Below, one piece after another: positions 24,451-32,886 of a DNA stretch of 50,870 nt. Position 1 is the first letter of the stretch. Every line of letters starts with the position of its first letter. Origin of the DNA: Clostridia bacterium (GTDB taxonomy: Bacteria; Bacillota; Clostridia; Christensenellales; Aristaeellaceae); NCBI GenBank assembly GCA_017541205.1, contig JAFXZO010000110.1, positions 1 to 50,870 of the forward strand, read 5' to 3'. Below the pieces are notes generated by a model. It saw nothing but the letters and a program-made list of their open reading frames with translations. It was not told the DNA's origin and searched no databases. Position numbers and translations under genes: made by a program.

Positions 24451-26466
24451 TTGAGCGAACAGAAAAAAACCTACTACATCACCACGCCCATCTACTACCC
24501 CTCGGGCAACATGCACATCGGCCACACCTACACCACCGTGGCCGCCGATACCATGACCCGCTTCAAGCGCCTCACCGGCTATGACGCTTACTTCCTCACC
24601 GGCACGGACGAGCACGGCCAGAAGATCGAGCGCAAGGCCACCGAAAAGGGCGTCACGCCCCAGGCCTATGTGGATGAGATCGTGGCGAACACGAAGGAAT
24701 TGTGGAAGCTGATGGAAATCGAGTATGACGATTTCATCCGCACCACGGACGAAAGGCACATCAAGATCGTGCAGAAGATCTTCCGCAAATTCTACGAGCA
24801 GGGAGACATCTACAAGAGCGCCTATGAAGGCCTGTACTGTACGCCCTGCGAATCCTTCTGGACGCCCACGCAGGTGGTGGAGAAGGACGGGGTCAAGTGC
24901 TGCCCGGACTGCGGCCGTCCTGTGGAAGCGATGCAGGAGGAAAGCTATTTCTTCCGGATGAGCAAATACCAGGATTGGCTGATCGATTATATCGAGACCC
25001 ACCCCGATTTCATCCAGCCCCCCAAGCGCGCCAATGAAATGCTGAACAACTTCCTGCGCCCCGGCCTGCAGGACCTGTGCGTTTCCCGCACCAGCTTCAA
25101 ATGGGGCGTGCCCGTGGATTTTGACGATAAGCACGTGGTCTATGTATGGATCGACGCGCTGTCCAATTACATTTCCGCCCTGGGCTACTTGACCGATCAC
25201 GACGAACTGTTCCGGAAATACTGGCCCGCCGACGTGCATCTGGTGGGCAAGGAGATCGTGCGCTTCCACACCATCTATTGGCCCATCATGCTCCACGCCC
25301 TGGGCCTGCCCCTGCCCAAGCAGGTGTTCGCGCACGGCTGGCTGCTGTTCGGTAACGACAAGATGAGCAAGTCCAAGGGCAACACGGTCTATCCCCAGCC
25401 CATCGTGGCCCGTTACGGCGCGGACGCCCTGCGCTATTACCTGCTGCGCGAAATGCCCTTCGGCGCGGACGGCAACTACACCAACGAAGCCTTCCTCACC
25501 CGCATGAACGCGGACCTGGCCAACGACCTGGGCAACCTGGTCAGCCGCACGGTCGCCATGATCGAAAAATACTTCGACGGCGTGATCCCCGCCTGGACGA
25601 ACGTGGTCGACGAAGCCACCGATAAGCCCCTGTGGCAGGACTGCGCCAATCTGCCCAAGGCCGTGGAGGAGCAGATGAACAAGCTGCAGTACTCCCAGGC
25701 CCTGGCCGAGATCTGGAAGGTCATCGGCGAATGCAATAAGTACATCGATCTGACCCAGCCCTGGGTGCTGGGCAAGGACCCGGAAAAGAAGAACCGCCTG
25801 GCCACGGTGCTCCTCACCCTGGCCGAGTGCGTGCGCTTCGTCGCCGTGCTGATCCGCCCCTTCATGCCCGCCACGCCCGATCGCATCTTCCGGCAGCTGG
25901 GCATCACGGATGAAAAGTACAAGACCTGGGAATCCCTGGCCTGCTTCGGTTCCCTGCCCAGCGGCATCAAGGTCTGCAAGGGCGAGGCGCTCTTCCCCCG
26001 CATCGATATCAAAAAAGAGCTGGAAGCCCTGAGCGGCGCCGACGGGAAGAAGGAAGCGAAGCCCGAGGAAAAAAAGGAAGAAAAAAAGCCCGAAAAGAAG
26101 GAAAAAAAGAAGGCCGAGATCCCCGAGGGCTGCATCGGCTTCGCCGATTTTGAGAAGATCAAGCTGCGGGTCGCGCGCGTGGTGGCATGCGAGCGCGTGG
26201 AAAAGAGCGAAAAGCTGCTCAAATTCCGTTTGTCGCTGGGCAATGAGGAGCGCACCGTGCTCTCCGGCATCGCCAAGTTCCATACGCCGGAAGAGCTGGT
26301 CGGGAAAAAGCTGATCCTGCTGGCCAACCTGGCTCCCCGCAAGATCATGGGCATCGAAAGCCAGGGCATGCTGCTCTCCGCCGTCAAGGTGAACGACGAC
26401 GGCAGCGAGACCCTCCGCCTCCTCACCGCCGATCCCATCATGCCCGACGGCGCGGAAATCGGCTGA
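24451..26466 (+). CDS. metG: Methionyl-tRNA synthetase
   Basis: This 671-residue class I synthetase has the HIGH motif MHIGH near residue 21. The zinc knuckle is CTPC...CCPDC (about 130-153), and KMSKS is at about residue 304. The C-terminal Trbp111/EMAP-type tRNA-binding domain covers about 560-671. The initiation codon is TTG at 24451, behind AAGGAG with 10-base spacing. An in-frame ATG upstream lies inside the T-box and is not used. Between the anticodon-binding and C-terminal domains lies an unusual Lys/Glu run of about 35 residues (roughly 525-560), likely a flexible charged linker. It is controlled by the Met T-box. Confidence 0.96.
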   Translation: MSEQKKTYYITTPIYYPSGNMHIGHTYTTVAADTMTRFKRLTGYDAYFLTGTDEHGQKIERKATEKGVTPQAYVDEIVANTKELWKLMEIEYDDFIRTTDERHIKIVQKIFRKFYEQGDIYKSAYEGLYCTPCESFWTPTQVVEKDGVKCCPDCGRPVEAMQEESYFFRMSKYQDWLIDYIETHPDFIQPPKRANEMLNNFLRPGLQDLCVSRTSFKWGVPVDFDDKHVVYVWIDALSNYISALGYLTDHDELFRKYWPADVHLVGKEIVRFHTIYWPIMLHALGLPLPKQVFAHGWLLFGNDKMSKSKGNTVYPQPIVARYGADALRYYLLREMPFGADGNYTNEAFLTRMNADLANDLGNLVSRTVAMIEKYFDGVIPAWTNVVDEATDKPLWQDCANLPKAVEEQMNKLQYSQALAEIWKVIGECNKYIDLTQPWVLGKDPEKKNRLATVLLTLAECVRFVAVLIRPFMPATPDRIFRQLGITDEKYKTWESLACFGSLPSGIKVCKGEALFPRIDIKKELEALSGADGKKEAKPEEKKEEKKPEKKEKKKAEIPEGCIGFADFEKIKLRVARVVACERVEKSEKLLKFRLSLGNEERTVLSGIAKFHTPEELVGKKLILLANLAPRKIMGIESQGMLLSAVKVNDDGSETLRLLTADPIMPDGAEIG

Positions 26467-26503
26467 TCCCAACCATCCTTGCGGCAATAACCGTATAACA
26501 AAA

Positions 26504-26540
26504 GACGGACGCGGGCGCTGATCCCGGGTCCGTCCTTTTT
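26504..26540 (+). terminator. Rho-independent terminator after metG
   Basis: The stem GACGGAC-GCGGG/CCCGG-GTCCGTC is followed by CTTTTT. The upstream A-run also allows partial use by the convergent epimerase transcript. Confidence 0.85.
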
Positions 26541-26558
26541 GACGTATCATCAGGAAAA

Positions 26559-27623
26559 TTATGAATAGTACTCTTTATACCATGCCGCGAACGCGCGCAG
26601 GCCTTCCCGGATGCCGATCGTGGGGCGGAAGCCGTAATCTTCTTCCAGGGCGCGGCTGTCGGCGTAGGTAACGGGCACGTCGCCCGGCTGCATGCCGACC
26701 AGCTTCCGGTGCTTTTCAAAATCGTAATCCGGGGGCAGCACCTTCGCGCGGACCAATTCCTCCTGCAGGGTGGAAATATAGTCGAGCAGGTTTTCCGGGG
26801 TGCCGCCGCCGATGTTGTAGACGGCGTAGGGCGGCAGGGGCAGGCCGTCCTCGCCCGTTTTCTTTTCCGGCGCGCCCTGCATCACGCGCAGCACGCCCTC
26901 CACGATGTCGTCCACATAGGTGAAATCGCGCTTGCAGTTGCCGTAATTGAAGATGGAAATGGTTTCGCCCTTCACCAGCTTCTGCGTGGCGCTGAAATAG
27001 AACATATCCGGCCGCCCGGCGGGGCCGTATACGGTGAAGAACCTCAGCCCCGTGCACGGGATATCGTACAGCTTGGCATAGCTGTGGGCCAGCAGCTCAT
27101 TGCTCTTTTTGGTGGCTGCGTAAAGGCTCACCGGGTTATCCACCTTGTCGTCCGTTGAGAAGGGCACCTTTTTGTTGCCGCCGTACACGGAGGAGGACGA
27201 AGCGTAGACCAGGTGCTCCACGGGATGATGGCGGCAGGCCTCCAGGATGTTGTAAAAGCCGATCAGGTTGCTTTCGATGTACACGTCCGGATGGTCGATG
27301 GAATAGCGCACCCCCGCCTGCGCCGCCAGGTTCACCGCCACGGCGGGCTTGTATTCGTCGAACACGCGGTCGATCAGCGCCTGATCCGCGATGCTGCCCT
27401 TGATGAACACGTGCCCGACCCCGGACGTTTTCGCGGCGTCTTCGATCAGGGAGAGCCGGTATTCCTTGAGCTTGGGATCGTAATAATCGTTCATGTTATC
27501 CAGGCTGACCACCGTGCCGGAGGTCATTTCCTTAAGGAGCCGCAGCACCAGGTTCGCCCCGATGAACCCGGGCGAGCCGGTCACCAGGATCGTTTTTCCG
27601 TTCAGATCCACGCGCTGTTTCAT
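26559..27623 (-). CDS. UDP-glucuronate 4-epimerase-like NAD-dependent epimerase
   Basis: The 354-residue extended SDR enzyme begins with ILVTGSPGFIGANL (NAD-binding Gly motif, residues 12-25). It then has the catalytic Ser region YASSSSVYG and Y-x3-K in SLYAATKKS. The stretch LDNMNDYYDPKLKEYRL and the region AAQAGVRYSIDHPDVY match UDP-GlcA 4-epimerases (LpsL/Cap1J/GAE), which interconvert UDP-glucuronate and UDP-galacturonate. It is the last gene of a UDP-uronate operon and its ATG overlaps the stop of the nucleotidyltransferase gene by four bases. Another UDP-sugar epimerase specificity is possible but less likely. Confidence 0.87.
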   Translation of the reverse strand: MKQRVDLNGKTILVTGSPGFIGANLVLRLLKEMTSGTVVSLDNMNDYYDPKLKEYRLSLIEDAAKTSGVGHVFIKGSIADQALIDRVFDEYKPAVAVNLAAQAGVRYSIDHPDVYIESNLIGFYNILEACRHHPVEHLVYASSSSVYGGNKKVPFSTDDKVDNPVSLYAATKKSNELLAHSYAKLYDIPCTGLRFFTVYGPAGRPDMFYFSATQKLVKGETISIFNYGNCKRDFTYVDDIVEGVLRVMQGAPEKKTGEDGLPLPPYAVYNIGGGTPENLLDYISTLQEELVRAKVLPPDYDFEKHRKLVGMQPGDVPVTYADSRALEEDYGFRPTIGIREGLRAFAAWYKEYYS

Positions 27624-28357
27624 TTTTCGATCCCCCTGTACGATTCCTGAACCTTTTGGTAGCTTTCCAGGTTCCCGATGTCATAGCGGCTTCCGGGCAT
27701 TTCCATGCTATGCAGGACGGCGTGCCCGCACATCCAGGCGACCAGGCTGCCCGGCGCGTCGGTGCCGCAGCCGTCGGCGATGGCCGTTTTGATTTTTTTC
27801 GCGTCCTCGGCCCTGTAGAAATAGAAGGGCGGCGTGCACCAGTGGGACTTGGGCTGCGCGGGCTTTTCCTCCAGCGACAAAAGCACTTCGTTTTCGTCGA
27901 TTTCGGAAACGCCGCTCTTGGAAAGCCGCTTTTCGTCCGCCTCATAATAGCGCATCACGCAGGAGGTGCCCTTTTCCTGCGCGTAGCGGATGAAGCGCAC
28001 CAGCGAAAAATCAAGCACGTTGTCCCCGGCGATGATGAGCAGATCATCGTCCAATCGCTTTTGCTCGATGGCGAACTGGATATCGCACACCGCGCCGAGC
28101 CGCGTTTCGTTTGTGCTCGTCCCGTCGTCCACCACCGCGATGGGCAGCGTATGCTGATCCGCCCAGGCCCGGAAATGATGCGCGAATTTGTGGTTGGAGA
28201 TCACGATGTATTCGTCCACCAGGCCGGAGGTATGGATGTCCTCCACCAGCCAGTCCAGGATCGTCTTTTCGCCCACCTTGAGCAGGGGCTTGGGAAAATT
28301 CTCCGTCAGCGGATACAGCCGCGTGGCGTATCCGGCGGCGAGGATCAGGCATTTCAT
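27620..28357 (-). CDS. Sugar-1-phosphate nucleotidyltransferase
   Basis: This 245-residue GT-A-like nucleotidyltransferase has the signature LILAAGYATRLYPLT (G-x-G-T-R-type NTP loop; Gly-Tyr-Ala-Thr-Arg here), PKPLLKVG and the metal-binding Asp in IAGDNVLDF. These enzymes join NTP and a sugar 1-phosphate. Its position after a galacturonokinase-like gene and before a UDP-GlcA/GalA epimerase suggests it makes UDP-galacturonate or UDP-glucuronate from the 1-phosphate; the nucleotide and sugar are inferred from context. Compared with RmlA (about 290 residues) it is shorter and lacks the C-terminal allosteric domain. Confidence 0.82.
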   Translation of the reverse strand: MKCLILAAGYATRLYPLTENFPKPLLKVGEKTILDWLVEDIHTSGLVDEYIVISNHKFAHHFRAWADQHTLPIAVVDDGTSTNETRLGAVCDIQFAIEQKRLDDDLLIIAGDNVLDFSLVRFIRYAQEKGTSCVMRYYEADEKRLSKSGVSEIDENEVLLSLEEKPAQPKSHWCTPPFYFYRAEDAKKIKTAIADGCGTDAPGSLVAWMCGHAVLHSMEMPGSRYDIGNLESYQKVQESYRGIEK

Positions 28358-28384
28358 GGCGTTTCAGTCCTTTCATTGTTTCTT

Positions 28385-28500
28385 GCGCGAAGCGCATATC
28401 GAGGCGAAGCCATATCGAATCCGAAGGATATATCGACAATCATATCAATGTACGCTTGTGCGTTCGATATACCCTTCGGGTTCGATATGCGCTTCGCGCG
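28385..28500. repeat. Inverted array of small CGAAG-loop hairpins
   Basis: The left arm has three mini-palindromes, GCGCGAAGCGC, GGCGAAGCC and ATCCGAAGGAT, each separated by CATATCGA-type words. The right arm carries the same kind of units on the other strand (ACCCTTCGGGT, GCGCTTCGCGC) separated by TTCGATAT. The outer arms match as a perfect 18-base inverted repeat. It lies in the 223-base gap between the kinase and nucleotidyltransferase genes of one operon. It looks like a dispersed intergenic repeat; copies elsewhere cannot be checked here. Confidence 0.75.
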
Positions 28501-28580
28501 AGGAAAGTTTGTGCATGCTTTTTCTTCCTGGTTGAACATGCCGTTTCACCATCGACTGAAAAAATATGATTCCTGTATTT

Positions 28581-29756
28581 TTATTTCTGATTCGCGATCC
28601 CGTCCGCGCTCTCGCACAGATGGAAGCTGTACTTGCCCTTCATTTCGGGGAACGCGGTCAGGTATTCGCGTTCCACGCGCTCCCGGATGGCATCGGCCTT
28701 CTTCGGGTCGATCAAGCCCATGCAGCAGCCCTTGAACCCCGCGCCGCTGAACCGGCCGCCATAGATGCCGTCGGTTTCGCGCATGATCTCGTACAGCCGG
28801 ATCTGTTCGGGCGCGCCGCTTTCCCAATTATGGATGCTGCTCCAGCCGGATTCAAAGCTGAGCCTGCCGTAAGCCTCCAGATCGCCGCGCCGCCAGGCTT
28901 CCGCGCCCGCTTCCACGCGTTCAAATTCGGTGAACCAGTGCTCGCACCGTTTGGCCCAGGGCGCGGGCAGCCGATCCTTGAACTTTTGGTAGTTTTCCAT
29001 GCCCACGTCGCGGGCGTTCGCCTGGTTGAATTTGCCGTAATCCATGCCCGCGAACGCCTGCAGGGCGTACACCCCGGCGCGCAGCTCGTCCACGCGCATG
29101 TTGTATTTGCTCCCGGCCAGGGAATGCTCCAGGCCCGAAAAGAAAATGGCGATCTTGTAGGGCTTCATGGCCGGGCTGGTCGGGATCAGCTCATAATGGC
29201 TGTCCCTGCAATCGAGGTACAAGAGGTGGTCCTTTTTGCTGAGCACCTCGCAGCTCTGGTCCAGCGTGCCCACGTTCACGCCCACGTAATTCTTTTCCGC
29301 GTCATAGGCAACCTGGATCAATTCGAGCGGCGAAAGCCGGATGCCGTTCACCCGGCACAGCGCGTCCAGGAACGAGAGGATCACCGCGGCGGAGGAGGAC
29401 AGCCCGCCGATGGGCAGCGAGCCCTCGATGACCCCGCACAGGCCCACGGTGAGGGCGTGCTCCTTCGCCAGCGCCCAGGTGGCCCCGCGCAGATAATCCG
29501 CCCAGTCGCCGGTCTTTTCGCCGATCTCCCGGATGTGCCACTGCGCCCGCTTGGAAAATTGCAGGCTGGACATTTCGATGACGCCGTTGTGCTTCACGCT
29601 GTACGCGACGTGGATGCCCTTGTCGATCGCCAGGCCCGTGATCTTGCCCAGGTTATGGTCGCTGTGCGCGCCGATGGGGCAGATCCGGTACGGGCTGAAC
29701 GACAGCCCTTCCGCGTCCCGGCCGTAGATTTCATGGAATCTTTCTTCGCAACGCAT
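28581..29756 (-). CDS. Galacturonokinase/galactokinase-like GHMP sugar kinase
   Basis: This 391-residue GHMP kinase phosphorylates a hexose or hexuronic acid at C1. Motif 1 at residues 21-35 reads SPYRICPIGAHSDHN, in place of galactokinase PGRVNLIGEHTDYN, and from memory closely resembles plant galacturonokinase. Motif 2 is PIGGLSSSAAV (115-125) and motif 3 is FSGAGFKGCCMGL (about 335-347). The neighbours are a UDP-glucose dehydrogenase fusion, a nucleotidyltransferase and a UDP-uronate epimerase. A galacturonate (or glucuronate) salvage role fits better than the Leloir pathway; no galT or galE is nearby. AAGGAG precedes the ATG. Substrate needs a direct test. Confidence 0.83.
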   Translation of the reverse strand: MRCEERFHEIYGRDAEGLSFSPYRICPIGAHSDHNLGKITGLAIDKGIHVAYSVKHNGVIEMSSLQFSKRAQWHIREIGEKTGDWADYLRGATWALAKEHALTVGLCGVIEGSLPIGGLSSSAAVILSFLDALCRVNGIRLSPLELIQVAYDAEKNYVGVNVGTLDQSCEVLSKKDHLLYLDCRDSHYELIPTSPAMKPYKIAIFFSGLEHSLAGSKYNMRVDELRAGVYALQAFAGMDYGKFNQANARDVGMENYQKFKDRLPAPWAKRCEHWFTEFERVEAGAEAWRRGDLEAYGRLSFESGWSSIHNWESGAPEQIRLYEIMRETDGIYGGRFSGAGFKGCCMGLIDPKKADAIRERVEREYLTAFPEMKGKYSFHLCESADGIANQK

Positions 29757-29776
29757 GGTTTTATTCTCCTTTTTTA

Positions 29777-31279
29777 TCAGTCCCTGCGGAACAGGTCGCG
29801 CGTGTATACCTTTTCCTCCACGTCGTCCAATGCCTTATCGTACCGGTTGGCGATGATGCAGCCGCACATTTTCTTGAACTTTTTCAGGTCGTTCACCACG
29901 CGGGAGCCAAAAAACGTGGAGCCGTTTTCGAGCGTCGGCTCATAGATCACCACGGTGGCGCCCTTGGCCTTGATGCGCTTCATCACGCCCTGGATGCTGC
30001 TCTGCCGGAAGTTGTCGCTGTTGGCCTTCATGGTCAGCCGGTACACGCCGACGACGGTTTCCTTCTGCCGTTTTTCCTGCTTGGAGGAATAGTCCGCGGA
30101 GGCGGTGTACATGCCCGCGATCTCCATCACGCGGTCGGCGATGAAATCCTTGCGGGTGCGGTTGCTTTCCACGATGGCGGTCATCATGTTCTGGGGCACG
30201 TCCAGATAATTGGCCAGCAGCTGCTTGGTATCCTTGGGCAGGCAGTAGCCGCCGTAGCCGAAGGAGGGGTTGTTGTAATAATCGCCCACGCGGGGATCAA
30301 GGCACACGCCCTTGATGATCGGCGCGGTCTTGAGGCCCTTGACCTCGGCGTAGGTGTCCAGCTCATTGAAATAGGAGACGCGAAGCGCCAGGTAGGTATT
30401 GACGAACAGCTTCGTTGCCTCGGCCTCGGTATAGCCCATGAACAGTTTGGGAATATCCTCCTTGATCGCCCCCCGCTCCAGCAGCGCGGCGAAAATTTCC
30501 GCCTGGGGCCGGGTCTTTTCATCGCAGCCGACAATGATGCGGCTGGGGTACAGGTTGTCGTACAGGGCCTTGGATTCGCGCAGGAATTCCGGCGAAAAGA
30601 GGATGTTGTCGGCGGAAAGCTTTTGGCGGATGTGCTCCGTATAGCCCACCGGGATGGTGGATTTGATGACGATCGCGGGCTTTTCCTTCCGGTCCGCCGT
30701 GCAGGATAGCACCAGATCGATCACCTTTTCCACCGCGGAGCAGTCGAAATAATTCAGCTTGGGATCATAGTTGGTCGGCGCGGCGATGATCACATAGTCC
30801 GCGTCCGCATAGGCGGAGGCGGCGTCCAGCGTGGCGCGAAGGTTCAATTCGCGCGTTCCGGCCTTTGCCTCGTCCAGGAATTTTTCGATATATTCATCCT
30901 GGATGGGGGATTCCATGCGGTTCAGCTTTTCCACTTTTTCCGGCACGATGTCCACGGCGGCGACCTGATTGTGCTGGGAGAGAAGCACGGCGAGGGAAAG
31001 GCCCACGTATCCCGTGCCCGCCACGGCGATCTTGTACGCCCCGAGCGCCCGGCCGGGCTTTTGCTCCCCCGATACGAACAGCTGCGCGGGATCAAACTCC
31101 AGCGCTTCCGACAGCGCCTGCAATTGATCCACCGACGGCATGTAGTCCCCGGCCTCCAGCCGGGACAGGATCGAGCGGTTGATCCCCGTCATTTCCGCAA
31201 GCTTTGCCTGCGAAAGCTTTTTCTTTTTTCGCGCTGCCGCCGCCGTTTCGGAAAGCAGCTTCAGAGACAATTTTTTCAT
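29777..31279 (-). CDS. XRE HTH fused to UDP-glucose 6-dehydrogenase
   Basis: In this 500-residue protein residues 11-67 are an XRE HTH ([20 protein letters not shown], then [14 protein letters not shown]). After a short linker, residues 82-500 form a complete UDP-glucose/GDP-mannose dehydrogenase. The NAD motif is GTGYVG (88-93), followed by STIPVGYTE and SPEFLRE. The catalytic Cys is in [10 protein letters not shown] near residue 345. It would oxidise UDP-glucose to UDP-glucuronate, feeding the epimerase in the same operon. The HTH could let the enzyme regulate its own operon according to substrate or cofactor. A perfect 17-base palindrome lies between its promoter and start codon. Confidence 0.93.
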   Translation of the reverse strand: MKKLSLKLLSETAAAARKKKKLSQAKLAEMTGINRSILSRLEAGDYMPSVDQLQALSEALEFDPAQLFVSGEQKPGRALGAYKIAVAGTGYVGLSLAVLLSQHNQVAAVDIVPEKVEKLNRMESPIQDEYIEKFLDEAKAGTRELNLRATLDAASAYADADYVIIAAPTNYDPKLNYFDCSAVEKVIDLVLSCTADRKEKPAIVIKSTIPVGYTEHIRQKLSADNILFSPEFLRESKALYDNLYPSRIIVGCDEKTRPQAEIFAALLERGAIKEDIPKLFMGYTEAEATKLFVNTYLALRVSYFNELDTYAEVKGLKTAPIIKGVCLDPRVGDYYNNPSFGYGGYCLPKDTKQLLANYLDVPQNMMTAIVESNRTRKDFIADRVMEIAGMYTASADYSSKQEKRQKETVVGVYRLTMKANSDNFRQSSIQGVMKRIKAKGATVVIYEPTLENGSTFFGSRVVNDLKKFKKMCGCIIANRYDKALDDVEEKVYTRDLFRRD

Positions 31280-31300
31280 TCTGATCGCACCCCGTTAAAC

Positions 31301-31317
31301 TGTTGCTGACAGCAACA
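31301..31317. promoter_or_regulatory. Perfect palindrome, candidate autoregulatory operator
   Basis: TGTTGCTGACAGCAACA is a 17-base perfect palindrome with a single central base. It sits 22 bases before the start codon of the XRE-dehydrogenase fusion and just downstream of its promoter, where a bound repressor would block elongation or initiation. Confidence 0.65.
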
Positions 31318-31339
31318 AATTTCATCATTTCTGATTCTT

Positions 31340-31368
31340 ATTATACCAGATTCAGTCGTTTCTGTCAA
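31340..31368 (-). promoter_or_regulatory. Consensus SigA promoter of the UDP-uronate operon
   Basis: On the minus strand TTGACA (31363-31368) and TATAAT (31340-31345) are both perfect, with a 17-base spacer. An unregulated promoter of this quality would be very strong, in line with repression at the adjacent palindrome. Confidence 0.92.
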
Positions 31369-31486
31369 TTCTTTCCGCGCGGCACGGATTTTTTCCCTTT
31401 TTCACCCGGGGCTGTTCCCTTTCCTTCTTTTCTCCGCATGGCGCCCTCTTTTTTTCATCCCGCCGCGTTTTTCGTGCGGATGTCGG

Positions 31487-31515
31487 TTGACGGCTTGGAT
31501 TCATTTTGTTATAAT
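31487..31515 (+). promoter_or_regulatory. SigA-type promoter of the sugar ABC transporter operon
   Basis: A -35 TTGACG (31487-31492), a 17-base spacer and a perfect TATAAT (31510-31515) lie 52 bases before the binding-protein start. Confidence 0.88.
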
Positions 31516-31526
31516 TATACAAAATG
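31502..31526. promoter_or_regulatory. Inverted repeat over the -10 of the ABC operon promoter
   Basis: Perfect eight-base arms CATTTTGT and ACAAAATG flank a nine-base centre that contains the -10 element. A repressor bound here would block the promoter. No regulator gene adjoins the operon. Confidence 0.55.
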
Positions 31527-31567
31527 ATGCCTGAACGCACCAAATAATAGGAAAGGACGTAAAAACC

Positions 31568-32806
31568 ATGAAACGTTTGCTGGCTGTGCTGCTGTGCTGC
31601 GCGCTGCTCATCTCCTGCATGAGCGTCGCCGCGGCGGACGAAAAAAAGACCCTGACCGTGTGGATCCCCCAATACCAGTTTACCGGCGGCATTCCGGACC
31701 AGGAATTCTGGGACGGCGTGTTCGATCCCTTCGAGGAAGAGAACAACTGCGAAGTCAAGGTGGAGATCCTCCCCTGGAGCGATTACAACACCACCGTGTA
31801 CACCGGCCTGCTCAACAATGACGGCCCGGACGTCGTGTACGTGACGGACAACTATGACCTGGTTACCAACGGCCTGCTCCTTGGCCTGGACGGCTACCTG
31901 ACCGACGCGGAAAAGGATAACTACCTGCTGTGGAGCACCGGCCCCGTGGACGCGAACGGCGAGCATGTGATCGTTCCCATGGACGACGGCGTGGCCATGG
32001 GCTTCTACAACAAGGACATTCTTGCCGAAGCGGGCATCGACACCTTCCCCGAGGAGTGGGACGCCTTCATCGAAGCCTGCAAGACCATCCCGGAAAAGAC
32101 CGGCAAGCAGGGCTTCCTGCAGAACTGGGGCGCCACCACCGGCACCAGCGCCTTGATGCTGGCCTTCTGGCCCTACTACTTCCAGGCGGGCGGCGTGATG
32201 CTGGACGAAAACGGGCAGATCGCCATCAACAACGAAGCGGGCCTCAAGACCCTGGAATTCTTAAAGAAGTTCTACGACGAGGGCATCTTTGACGAGACCA
32301 TCGTTTCCGAATCCGAATCCATCGAAAAGTTCGCCGCTGGCGAGCTGGCCTTCGTGGTGGCTGACCTGAACAAGGGCAAGACCTTCACCAACAACGGCGT
32401 CAACTGGGAATACTTCTTCTCCCTGAAGGGCCCCGCCGGCTATGGCGCCCGCACCGCCACCGACTCCTTCGCCGTCGCCGCCAAGGCCAAGGAACGCGGC
32501 AATGACGAATTGGCCGTGAAAGCCCTCGTGCTCATCACCTCCGGCGCCGTCATGGACCGCTTCCACAGCGAAGTGTTCTATCTGCCCCCCTTCACCAAGG
32601 ACTCCTCCTACACCCAGAACGAAGCCTATACCACCCTGACCGGCGCGCATACCGCGGATATTTACGTGGTTAGCGAATTCGAGGGCAAGGCTTCCTTTGA
32701 AAAGGAGCTGCAGGCCAATATCCAGATGATGTTCATGGGCGATCTGACGCCCCAGGAAGTGCTGGACAACACCATGGCCTACTATACGGACCAGATCAAG
32801 CAATAA
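31568..32806 (+). CDS. Sugar ABC transporter substrate-binding lipoprotein
   Basis: This 412-residue extracellular solute-binding protein (family 1) has a signal peptide with basic KR, a hydrophobic core and LISC at residues 14-17, a lipobox that would anchor it in the membrane. A following AAA-DE could also be a type I cleavage site. The mature part has the two-lobed fold pieces expected for carbohydrate binders (GPDVVYVTDNYDLV, PEEWDAFIEACKTI). It heads an operon with two permease genes, anmK and an M29 aminopeptidase. The anmK link suggests an amino-sugar or anhydromuramic ligand, by inference. Confidence 0.9.
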   Translation: MKRLLAVLLCCALLISCMSVAAADEKKTLTVWIPQYQFTGGIPDQEFWDGVFDPFEEENNCEVKVEILPWSDYNTTVYTGLLNNDGPDVVYVTDNYDLVTNGLLLGLDGYLTDAEKDNYLLWSTGPVDANGEHVIVPMDDGVAMGFYNKDILAEAGIDTFPEEWDAFIEACKTIPEKTGKQGFLQNWGATTGTSALMLAFWPYYFQAGGVMLDENGQIAINNEAGLKTLEFLKKFYDEGIFDETIVSESESIEKFAAGELAFVVADLNKGKTFTNNGVNWEYFFSLKGPAGYGARTATDSFAVAAKAKERGNDELAVKALVLITSGAVMDRFHSEVFYLPPFTKDSSYTQNEAYTTLTGAHTADIYVVSEFEGKASFEKELQANIQMMFMGDLTPQEVLDNTMAYYTDQIKQ

Positions 32807-32886
32807 AATCCTCCCGGGGCTCCGGCGGCATCGCCGCCGGGGCCCTTTCAAAAGCCTTGCAAAAAACATGAATGAGGGATCCTCTG

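Noticed and set aside
24328-26550. A 740-residue open frame on the minus strand across metG
   Set aside because: metG on the plus strand has all synthetase motifs. The antisense frame is a codon-bias artefact of His, Asp, Gly and Gln-rich composition.
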